Shown: one piece after another, positions 17,706 through 25,501 of the stretch
Layout of the letters: every line of letters begins with the position of its first letter
How positions within the stretch are numbered: position 1 is the stretch's first letter
NCBI GenBank assembly: GCA_013306675.1
Contig: JABLUY010000312.1
Coordinates: 1 to 36,172 of the forward strand
Origin: Thraustochytrium sp. TN22
Taxonomy: Eukaryota; Sar; Bigyra; Thraustochytrida; Thraustochytriidae
Direction: 5' to 3'
Length of the DNA: 36,172 nucleotides
Translations under genes and position numbers: made by a program
The notes under the pieces: model-generated
Databases searched by the model: none
What the model was told of the DNA's origin: nothing
Seen by the model: the letters and a program-made list of their open reading frames with translations, nothing else

Positions 17706-18713
17706 TTAGGCCGAGATAACGGTCTTGCCAATGGCCTTGCCAGACTCCTGCAGCTCATGCGCCTTCTTGATGTTGTCGAGCGTCAAGCCATCGAGACGCG
17801 TCTGCGAGATCTTCTTGAGCGTGCCGGCGTCCGTGAGCTCGGCCACCTTGGTCAAGAGGGCGCCCTGCTTCTCCGGCTCGAGCTGCATCATGGGGCGCAT
17901 GAACATGATCTCCAGCGAGAGAGTGAGGCGCATCGGGAAGAAGAGCTTGTTCACGTCGATCTTGGAGCTGTCGCCCACCGTAATGCTGCCAATGTAGCCG
18001 CCGGGCCGCATCACCTCCACGATGCGATCGAACTGGTCGTCCAGGTCCACGCCGCAGAAGCAAATGTCGACCTTATCAAGGCCCACGCGCTTGAGCTCCT
18101 CGCCCAGGTCCTTGCGGTGGTTGATGACATGCGTGGCGCCCAAGCTGCGGCACCACTCCTCCGTCTCAGGCCGCGACGCCGTGGCAATCACGGTCTCGCT
18201 CCCGAGAACGTGGCGCGCCAGCTGGATGGCCGCCGAGCCGACGCCGCCGGCACCGTTGAGCATCATGAAGACCATGTCCTTGCCACTGCCGTCGGTCGGC
18301 AGGCGCAGGTTCTCGAAGAGCAGCTCCCAGGCCGTGATGTAGACGAGCGGGAGCGCCGCACTGTCGGCGGCGTCCAGCGAGGTCGGCTTCTTGGCGCAGA
18401 TGCGCGCGTCCACCGCGACGAGCTCCGCGTTGGAGCCGTCGCGCGTAATGTCACCAGCGAACATGACCTCGTCGCCCTCCGAGAAGCTCGAGACGGCCGA
18501 CCCAAGCTTGCGCACCACGCCGCAGCCATCATAGCCCAGGATGCGCGTCTCCTTGCCGGTCATGTTGGCCGCGCGGTTCTTGGTGTCCACCGGGTTCATC
18601 GCCACAGCCTTGACCTCCACCAGGATGTCATGCTCGCGAAGCTCCGGCTCGTCCACGGTCGTCTCCTTGAGCGTCTCCACGCCGCCCGCGCCCTCGCACA
18701 CGATGGCGCGCAT
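17706..18713 (-). CDS. Medium-chain oxidoreductase, zinc-type ADH-like/quinone reductase family (copy 1)
   Basis: This 335-residue MDR-superfamily enzyme probably reduces quinones or activated alkenes with NAD(P)H. The N-terminal GroES-like half carries GYDGCGVV (60-67). The Rossmann half carries GAGGVGS (154-160), then ATASRPE, LGATHVINH and MRPGGYIGSI. Cys and His ligands of the true zinc ADH sites are not apparent, so it is likely zinc-independent. It starts directly at MRAIVCEG with no extension and is probably cytosolic. Its nearest relative lies 402 bp away on the same strand, a tandem duplicate. The substrate cannot be told from sequence. Confidence 0.92.
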   Translation of the reverse strand: MRAIVCEGAGGVETLKETTVDEPELREHDILVEVKAVAMNPVDTKNRAANMTGKETRILGYDGCGVVRKLGSAVSSFSEGDEVMFAGDITRDGSNAELVAVDARICAKKPTSLDAADSAALPLVYITAWELLFENLRLPTDGSGKDMVFMMLNGAGGVGSAAIQLARHVLGSETVIATASRPETEEWCRSLGATHVINHRKDLGEELKRVGLDKVDICFCGVDLDDQFDRIVEVMRPGGYIGSITVGDSSKIDVNKLFFPMRLTLSLEIMFMRPMMQLEPEKQGALLTKVAELTDAGTLKKISQTRLDGLTLDNIKKAHELQESGKAIGKTVISA

Positions 18714-19115
18714 CCTGCTGCCGCTAGTAGCTCCGCCCGGCGCGTGCCCTGCCCCGCTCGTGCTCGCGCTCTCGCTCGCCCGCGCGCACAGTAAGTAGTC
18801 TGAGCCAGCGAGTTCGGATCTGCGTCGCCCGCGTCGCCCGCGTCGCTCGGCCTGGGCCTCGTTCGCGACGGCGGCGAATCCTCAGGCTGCGCCCGTGGAC
18901 TGACGACAGCCGAGGATCCGCCTCAGTCAGTGTCCGCCAGTCCGAGTCGCGGCAGCCAGGCAACGCAATTTTTTTCGATGGCACTCATGTCAGTCACAGG
19001 CTGGCAGGACGTTCTTTCCGAGTCCTCAGCCGAGGCTCAATAATGGCTCTCACTCAGTATTTCGCAGCCAACAAGGTCGATGATCGTTTTCTTAGAGATG
19101 TCTGTCTTTTCTTCG
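18714..19115. other. Intergenic region between the two oxidoreductase copies
   Basis: The 402 bp hold the promoter of copy 1 and the 3' end of copy 2. CGCGTCGCC-type short repeats lie at about 18822-18850. Nothing else is recognisable. Confidence 0.6.
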
Positions 19116-20267
19116 TCACTTGATGGAGATGACAATCTTGCCGACAGCCCGGCCGGACTCCTGCAGCTCGTGCGCGTCACGGAGGTTCTCCAACGTGAGA
19201 CCGTCGAAGCGCGTGCGCGCGATGGACTGCAGCGTACCGGCATCGGTGAGCGCAGCGACCCGGTCCAGAATGGCACCCTGCTTCTCGGGGTGCTGCTCCA
19301 GCATGGGCCGCATGAACATAAACTCCATGGAGAGCGTGAGCCGCATCGGGAAGAAGAGCTTGTTCACGTCGATCTTGGAGCTATCGCCTACGGCAACGCA
19401 ACCAATGTGGCCACCGGGGCGCATGATTTCCACGATACGGTCGAACTGGTCGTCCAGGTCCACGCCGCAGAAGCAAATGTCGACCTTGTCCAGACCCACA
19501 AGCTTGAGCTCCTCGCCCAGGTCGCCATGGTGGTTGATGACGTGCGTGGCACCCAGGCTGCGGCACCACTCCTCCGTCTCGGGCCGCGACGCCGTGGCAA
19601 TCACGGTCTCGCTGCCAAGTACATGGCGCGCCAGCTGAATGGCCGCCGAGCCGACACCACCGGCGCCGTTAAGCATCATAAAGACCAGATCCTTGCCGCT
19701 GCCGTCGGTCGGCAGGCGCAGGTTCTCAAAGAGCAGCTCCCAGGCCGTCAGGTAGACGAGTGGCAGCGCCGCGCTGTCCGCCGCGTCCAACGTGGAAGGC
19801 TTCTTGCCGCAGATGCGCGAGTCGACCGCAATGAACTCCGCGTTGGAGCCCTCGCGCGTGAGGTCGCCTGCGAAGATGACCTCGTCGCCCCTGGCGAAGC
19901 GCGTCACAGCGGAGCCAACCTCGCGCACCACGCCGCAACCGTCGTAGCCCAGCACGCGACGCTCCCGGCCGGTACGGTTCGCCACGCGGACCCTGTAGTC
20001 CGCTGGATTGAGGGCGACGCCTCCGATCTCAACGAGCACGTCGTGCTCGCGCAGCTCCGGCATGTCCATGGTCATCTCGTGCAGTGTCTCCACGCCGCCC
20101 TCGCCCTCGCACACGATAGCGCGCATCGTGGTCATGGTCTTGTCCCCCGTGCTACCTGCAGTGCTCGCCTTCTTCTTCTTTCCGATGCGAAGGCTTGCGA
20201 AGGCGCGCATCAAGGTTTGCGGTTTGCCGTGCGCTGGCAGGCGAGCTATCCTTTGCGAATTGCTCAC
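19116..20267 (-). CDS. Medium-chain oxidoreductase, zinc-type ADH-like family (copy 2, with N-terminal extension)
   Basis: This 383-residue paralogue of the gene at 17706-18713 has the same motifs (GYDGCGVV, GAGGVGS, LGATHVINH). The central 154 residues differ from copy 1 at only about ten positions by eye, whereas the first 110 or so differ at roughly a third. Copy 2 has 47 extra N-terminal residues (MSNSQRIARLPAHG, RAFASLRIGKKKKAS) that are basic and have no Asp or Glu before residue 42, as expected of a mitochondrial presequence. A shorter protein could start at ATG 20135 or 20126, the latter matching the copy 1 start. The long form is kept because the extension looks like a targeting peptide; this is inferred. 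Confidence 0.88.
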   Translation of the reverse strand: MSNSQRIARLPAHGKPQTLMRAFASLRIGKKKKASTAGSTGDKTMTTMRAIVCEGEGGVETLHEMTMDMPELREHDVLVEIGGVALNPADYRVRVANRTGRERRVLGYDGCGVVREVGSAVTRFARGDEVIFAGDLTREGSNAEFIAVDSRICGKKPSTLDAADSAALPLVYLTAWELLFENLRLPTDGSGKDLVFMMLNGAGGVGSAAIQLARHVLGSETVIATASRPETEEWCRSLGATHVINHHGDLGEELKLVGLDKVDICFCGVDLDDQFDRIVEIMRPGGHIGCVAVGDSSKIDVNKLFFPMRLTLSMEFMFMRPMLEQHPEKQGAILDRVAALTDAGTLQSIARTRFDGLTLENLRDAHELQESGRAVGKIVISIK

Positions 20268-20270
20268 GTA

Positions 20271-20290
20271 GAGCTAGCTAGCTAGAGCTC
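20271..20290. repeat. (AGCT/CTAG)n palindromic repeat
   Basis: GAGCTAGCTAGCTAGAGCTC-type sequence lies immediately upstream of the copy 2 start codon. It belongs to the same motif class as 11151-11186 and 21414-21429. Confidence 0.85.
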
Positions 20291-20380
20291 GCAAAGCTTA
20301 CTTTTCGGACTCCGTGAGTCAGATGAGTCTCCTCCTGAGAGAGGGAGAGAGAGCAAGTGCGAGCGCGTCGGCAGCTCCTG

Positions 20381-20485
20381 GCACGTCAGCCGAACCGCGA
20401 ACCGCCGTGTCGGGGTCTCTCTGCACGACAACCGATCCAGCCAAATGCAGGTGCTTGCAAATGCACGTCAAGTACCTGCACGTCA
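20381..20485. promoter_or_regulatory. Three GCACGTCA motifs upstream of oxidoreductase 2
   Basis: GCACGTCA occurs at 20381-20388, 20463-20470 and 20478-20485 (TGACGTGC when read towards the gene). The ACGT core is typical of bZIP sites. The last two lie in a 15-bp direct repeat. A regulatory role is inferred from position and recurrence only. Confidence 0.4.
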
Positions 20486-20493
20486 AGTTCCTC

Positions 20494-20543
20494 CATTTAG
20501 CGTGTGCGATGTGACGACGCATTTAGCGTGTGCGATGTGACGA
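20494..20543. repeat. 26-bp tandem direct repeat
   Basis: A 24-nt sequence beginning CATTTAGCGTGTGCG is repeated exactly with a period of 26 bp, next to the GCACGTCA repeats and about 230 bp upstream of oxidoreductase 2. Confidence 0.9.
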
Positions 20544-20725
20544 TGAGAGCGGAGCTGATGATGACTTGATCTGCCGGTGACCATGAGAGCGCAATTTCGG
20601 CATGATTCGGTACATCAGCCGAGGTAGCGATGTCCTTTCCACAGTCAGCGCCGCCAATCCGCAGGTCGGCACCTCTCTGCACGTGAGCCGAGTGCGAGAC
20701 CGGCCGAGCGCGAGCGCGAGGCCGG

Positions 20726-20771
20726 GCGATTGCGATTGCGATTGCGATTGCGATTGCGATTGCGATTGCGA
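20726..20771. repeat. (GCGATT)n hexanucleotide repeat
   Basis: About seven perfect copies of GCGATT, flanked by GCGAGC/GCGAGT variants. It is a plain microsatellite without CRISPR-like spacers. Confidence 0.95.
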
Positions 20772-21034
20772 GTGCGAGGCCGTGCGAGTGCGAGTTCACG
20801 TCGTCGCTGAGCTCGTTGACATGCCTCGGCAAATCTCGCGGGCCTGGCCGAGGACCAAGGTGTGTGTGGTGGTGTGGTTGCGATTGGTGGTCATGGCATC
20901 CAGGGGCCCTGGGGCAGTGGCCATGGCCGGGCGGCATTGTGTGGCCATGGTGCTGGCTCGTGCGCCTCCGTGCGTCCTGTGGACCCCTTCCTCAGGCTGA
21001 CCCTACGTCGGTGCTGGTGCTGGTGCATGCTCGG

Positions 21035-21083
21035 CCCACAGCTGCACTGTGGAGGCGGTGCCTGCTCGGCCCACAGCTGAGCT
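21035..21083. repeat. Duplicated CCACAG inverted repeats
   Basis: GCTCGGCCCACAGCTG occurs twice about 35 bp apart. Each copy is followed by a complementary CTGTGG, giving two adjacent small hairpins; the second has 8-bp arms (CCACAGCT/AGCTGTGG) around one base. Confidence 0.7.
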
Positions 21084-22633
21084 GTGGCGGACGGTTCGGT
21101 GCGGGACCCTGGATGCCAACAGCTCCTTTCGGTTGATCCTGGCTGCGGGAGCGTCGGGGCACAGCCCCGCCCGCCACCGCAAGCAGCCGCAGGCTCCGAG
21201 CTCCGAGCTCAAGTCCAGACGCGGTGCCGACCGCAAAAGCGAGGGCGCGTCGCGCGTCACGAGGCGCGTCGAGACCGTGCCACTGATGCGTCGCCAGTCG
21301 GTCCAAGTTGGCGCGGGCCCAAGCAAGGCTGACGGCCGTCGGTAGCCCCGGCGGACCTACTGCAGCCCGCGCCGGCGCAGGCGGAGTTTATACAGAGCCC
21401 CCGCGACGGCTGGAGCTAGCTAGCTAGTAGGGGGCTCCGCACTTGGGCGTGTTGGTGTCCACAGGTTGCAGAGGGGAAGAGTAGGGACGGTGGATTGCCT
21501 TGTCGGCGTGGGGAAGCCGAGAAACGCGACGCTACTAAGCTAGACGAGGGACGGCGACGCGCATGGCGGGCCGGGAGTGGTGCTTTTCGAGCTTTCGCGC
21601 GCCGAGACGCGCCTTGGGAGGCCGCCTTGGGGGGAAATTGGGCCGGGAAACGTGCTCTTCTGTGCTCTTCATTGGGGCGACGCAAAAACTTCTCTCCTGG
21701 GGCCAGCCAACCTTGACGGGCCAGAAAAACTCGCGCGCTCATCTGGGCCTACATGGCAACAAAGGATGGAGCTCTAAGAAAAGTTGACCGAATCCATCCC
21801 GACCCGCCCTGCTGCTCGTAGTGACGCCCTGCGCTTCCGCACGCGTCAAAGAGAGTGTGTCGAAGAGATAAGAGAAATGCTTGTCATGCTTTTGGCTTCG
21901 TCATGATGATATGTAGAAAAACGAAGGGCGCGTTGCCATAAGGCGTCGCGCGGCTCGAGGCTGTGTGCCGGCACCTGTACCGACAGCGTACGGACCTCGA
22001 CGTGCGGGCTTGGAGGGACGCTTGGGCGCGAGGAGCGGCCGGCTGGCTGCCGCCTGCCAAAGGGCACTCCTACGCTTGCCACTCGCTCTTAAAAGAGGCG
22101 GCTTGTCGTCGTCGTCGTCATCCTGGTCGTTGTCGCGTCCCGAGGACAGGCATCATCCGCCGCCGCATCTTTGTGCCGCGCAAGCTGAGCCGCAGAAGCA
22201 GCAGGAATGGCATCCGTCAGCAGAGAGGGAGGGCATCTGCCATGCGATGTGACAGGTGCACGTGCTGATGGTGCCAGACGCATGCTAGCTGCAACGCGAG
22301 GCATATGCACGGAAAGAAAAAGAGGGGGGGGGAGGGGAGAGTGCGGCACGATGCCGTGCGACGTGTGAAACAGCTGGCTCGCGGGCACGAACTCATCGCA
22401 GAAAGTTGCGAGTGTGCCCAACGTGAGGCCAGCGGACGCTTGTCATTCCAGCCCAGCTCGGCTCGGTCCGTCGACCGAGTGCGCCGAGCGATTGCCGCTC
22501 GCTCGCTTGCTTTGCTTTGCTGTGCTTTGCATCGCATTGCTTTGCGTGGCTTTGCTTCGCTTGCTTGCTTGCGAGCTGCTCGGAGGTCACACCCGAGCGC
22601 AGGGCGCTGCAGGGGACATCCGAAGGGCGACGC

Positions 22634-24151
22634 TCAAAAGCCTCCGGCAGCCTGACGGCGGCGCTTCTTGGCAATGCGGCTGCCAGCGTCGTCGTTGTGC
22701 TGGCAAGTGCAGACGGTGTGCGCCTGGCCGTGGGCTGGCTCGCTGTCAGAGGAACCAGAGTCGTCGACCTCGACGGGCTCCGGGTTGAGCGAGAGCATCT
22801 CGCGGGAGCCGTCGAAAACGAGGAGGCTGCACTTGCGAGCAAAGGTCTCGACCTTGTCGAAAAAGTCCATCTCGCAGGACTGATCGGCAAGGTCGAGCAG
22901 GCGGTCACCGAGCGCAGAGGCGAGCTTGGCGTTGGTGCGCAGCCAGCGCACAATGTCCTTGGTGGAGGGGCGGCTGCCGGTGAGGATCCAGCGCTGCACA
23001 GCAGCGTCAGCCTGGAGGAACTCCTTGCCGGTGGCGTTGGCGTCCTGCGCGGCCTTGAGCACGGCCTGCACGCTGTCCTCGGCGGCCTCGGCGCGGAGCG
23101 CCGGGACCTCGGGGCCGACACTGATCGGGGCGCCGGACTTGAGCGGCAGACTGCGGCCCTCGGACTGCTCGATGCGGCGGCGGCAAAAGCCCATGACGGA
23201 GGCGACGTTCTGACGCGCCGTGACGTAGTCCTGGCCGGCGCAGGCGCGCAGCGTGCGCTGCGCCTCGGCGACGCTCTCGGCGTCCTGCTTGAGGCAGTCG
23301 CCCATCTCCTGGTACGTGCAGGTGGTGTCGGCCATCATCTCGTCACGCTGCTGCTCGAGCGCGAGCAGCTTGTGCTTGAGCGACTCAATCTGGCACTGCA
23401 CCTCGTAGATCTCCTTGCCGCAAACGCGCTCGATGCTGGCCACGCGCGCCTCGCACTCGGAGCGGCGGAAGGTCTCGTGGCACTCGAGCATCTGCTGCGT
23501 GCAGATGCGCTCGCGGCGCAGGAACTCGGCCAGCTTGCACCGGTTCCGCTCCACCTCCTTCTTGTCGGCCGTCTCCAAAAAAGTCGTGGGGTCGCCCGGG
23601 TCGCTGATGTCGTCGTCCGACTCGTCCAGGCTGTGCAGGTCAAAGGACGAGCTCCAGGCGTCGTGGCCGCAGCTCGGGTCCTGTTCGGCGTCGTCGCCGT
23701 CGCGCTCCTTCCGGCGCTTGCGGGCCACCTGCGCCAGCTCCTTCTTGCGCAGCAGGTGCTCAAAGGCCGAGTTCAGCTTGCGCGAGATGTGCAGGTTCTC
23801 GTACTCCTTGAGCGCCACGCCGCCGCACGCGCCGCGCGAGTCGCTGCCGTGCCGCCAGCGCTCCTTGTCACCGGCGCCCGCCCCGGTGCCTTCGGCGCCC
23901 TCCTGCTGCAGCCGCTGCAGCAGCTGCAGCTGCTGCTGCTGCTGCTCATCCGGGTGCTGTTGCACGTTGTGCGCCACGGCGCTCCAGAAGGGCCACATGG
24001 CCGCCACGCCCCACGTCATCCCGCCGCGCACCGCGCTCGTCGTCGCCGGCTGCCGCAGCGAGTTCACCGCCACGCAGTAGCGCGCCGCCTCGGCGCCCAC
24101 TGCCGCCACCTCGGCCCCCAACGCGGTCTGCGCGCCCGGCCGCTCGTGCAT
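22634..24151 (-). CDS. Unrecognised coiled-coil protein, probably nuclear
   Basis: I do not recognise this 505-residue protein. Residues about 65-85 hold a Gln run. A Lys/Arg patch lies at about 138-148 (RKRRKER). An acidic Ser-rich stretch (SLDESDDDISD) is followed by a long helical region with heptad-like spacing and many Cys at about 190-330 (KLAEFLRRERICTQQMLECHETFRRSECEARVASIERV is typical). A second helical block covers about 345-460 (STKDIVRWLRTNAKLASALGDRLLDLADQ). The tail carries VCTCQH and a basic KKRRR, a plausible nuclear localisation signal. No enzyme motif, signal peptide or convincing membrane segment is seen. Gene status rests on the long frame, a coding-like amino-acid composition and a low-complexity pattern like its neighbours. 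Confidence 0.75.
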   Translation of the reverse strand: MHERPGAQTALGAEVAAVGAEAARYCVAVNSLRQPATTSAVRGGMTWGVAAMWPFWSAVAHNVQQHPDEQQQQQLQLLQRLQQEGAEGTGAGAGDKERWRHGSDSRGACGGVALKEYENLHISRKLNSAFEHLLRKKELAQVARKRRKERDGDDAEQDPSCGHDAWSSSFDLHSLDESDDDISDPGDPTTFLETADKKEVERNRCKLAEFLRRERICTQQMLECHETFRRSECEARVASIERVCGKEIYEVQCQIESLKHKLLALEQQRDEMMADTTCTYQEMGDCLKQDAESVAEAQRTLRACAGQDYVTARQNVASVMGFCRRRIEQSEGRSLPLKSGAPISVGPEVPALRAEAAEDSVQAVLKAAQDANATGKEFLQADAAVQRWILTGSRPSTKDIVRWLRTNAKLASALGDRLLDLADQSCEMDFFDKVETFARKCSLLVFDGSREMLSLNPEPVEVDDSGSSDSEPAHGQAHTVCTCQHNDDAGSRIAKKRRRQAAGGF

Positions 24152-25294
24152 CTCTCCGCCTCACCAAGCGCTGCTGGCGCTGCCTGCTGCTCACTTGCCG
24201 GCCCTGCACTGCCGGTCGCCTTCTCCGCGCCGCGAGACCCTTCCGGACTTCGCCGTACGCGCTGCGCTCGGCCCTCTCCGCGCGCGCCGCTGCCGCCGCC
24301 TGACCGCGCCTGCCTCCCTCTCGCGCCGCCCAAGCCTAGTTGGCAATTGGCAAACGCAGTCCCCGACCTCCGAGCCGCCGCGCGCCGCGAGACAGCGCGA
24401 GCCTGCCCACCCGCCTGCCTTCCCGCCTTCCCGCCTGCCTGCCTGCCCGCGCGGGCTGCAGACGACCTCCTTCTGCGCGCCGCGCTGCGCTGCGCTGCGC
24501 TGCGCCGTGCCGCGCCGCGGGAGCTCGCGCCGGCGAGCGGCCTGAGCGGGGTCTCGCCGTGGACGGAGCGGAGCGCTGCGATGGAGAAGCTGGCTGGGGC
24601 CTCCGAAGGCTGCTGATGGAGGGGGAGGGGAGCGCCGCGCCGCGCTGCGCCCGCGCGCCCGCGCGGAACCGCGACGCGCTGCGCCTCGCCGCGCCTCGCC
24701 TCGCCGCGCCGCGCCGCGCCGCGCCGCGCCGCGCCTCGCCCGCTCGCCCGCGCGCCGCGCGCTAGAAGCCTCGGTTGCTTGCGCCGCGCTCGGTTGCAGG
24801 TCTGCCCTCGCGCGCCGGGCGATTGGCAGCGCCGCCGCCCGCGGCCCCCACAGCGAGCTGCGCCAGCTCCGCGGTCGCGCGCGCGCGCTCCGTGCGCCGA
24901 GGCGCTCTGCGGGGCTCTTTGCGGCACGTTCTGTGCTGCACCGCAGCTGCCCCACCTCCACGCAGCTTGGTTGTTGTTGTCGGGGGGCCAATGCCCCGGG
25001 TTTTCTCTAAGCATACAACAAGCTGTCGCCCCCACTGCGGGGCCGGAGACCAACCATTGCCTCCGGGCCCTCAGAAGCGCGGCCCACAGCCAGCTTCTCC
25101 GAGCTGCGCTTTTCGGCGGCCCGACCCGGGTTTGCCCGCGCGCCCCTTGCCGCACGGCCGTGCCGCCGCGCGCACGTTGGGCCCCATCTTGCTCTGCCTG
25201 GAGGATGGATCATCATCATCATCATCTGCCCAGACCCGCGCCGCGCCGCGAGGCCGCAGCTGCAGCAGCTGCCGCAGCTGCTGCGCAGCGCCGC

Positions 25295-25345
25295 GCATCG
25301 CATCGCATCGCATCGCATCGCAGCGCAGCGCAGCGCAGCGCAGCG
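25295..25345. repeat. (GCATC)n-(GCAGC)n pentanucleotide repeat
   Basis: About five GCATC units pass into about five GCAGC units upstream of THO2. A GCAGC pentamer run also ends the window. Confidence 0.9.
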
Positions 25346-25409
25346 TCGCCTGGCGCGTGCGCAAGGAGGCGTGGGAGCGACGGCGGTGACGGCCAACGGT
25401 GACGACTTG

Positions 25410-25439
25410 GAGCTCGAGCTCAAGTTCGAGCTCGAGCTC
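25410..25439 (+). promoter_or_regulatory. Strong hairpin upstream of the THO2 start
   Basis: Two copies of the self-complementary 12-mer GAGCTCGAGCTC (25410-25421 and 25428-25439) are separated by AAGTTC and can form a 12-bp GC-rich stem with a 6-nt loop. It ends 62 bp before the THO2 ATG, so it is probably in the promoter or 5' UTR. Confidence 0.6.
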
Positions 25440-25501
25440 GAGCCCGAGCGCGACCTTGCGCTCGCACTCGCGCGAGCGCGACCGTAGGCTCGGCGCGCGC
25501 C

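Larger units (their letters stand above)
20268..22633. other. Intergenic region (2.4 kb) upstream of oxidoreductase 2
   Basis: It lies between the 5' end of copy 2 and the 3' end of the coiled-coil gene. The right-hand part is close to its left neighbours in GC, with a more balanced stretch at about 21780-22340. It holds several small tandem repeats, three GCACGTCA motifs, CACAGCTG inverted repeats (21035-21083) and GCTTTG runs (about 22500-22570). All open frames are short with biased composition, and none shows a domain. Confidence 0.6.
24152..25501. other. Divergent intergenic region between the coiled-coil and THO2 genes
   Basis: The 1.35 kb should hold two promoters. Short GC-rich tandem repeats dominate: CGCTG (about 24481-24505), CGCCG/CGCCT (about 24680-24745), CATCAT, GCATC and GCAGC. 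Frames through it are Arg/Ala/Pro-rich by composition and are not supported as genes. Confidence 0.65.

Noticed and set aside
20726-20771. CRISPR-like direct repeats
   Set aside because: The units are contiguous hexamers with no spacers, in a eukaryotic context; it is a microsatellite.
21416-22421. Short open frames of about 70-110 codons in the intergenic region upstream of oxidoreductase 2
   Set aside because: They overlap each other on both strands, have biased composition and show no motif.
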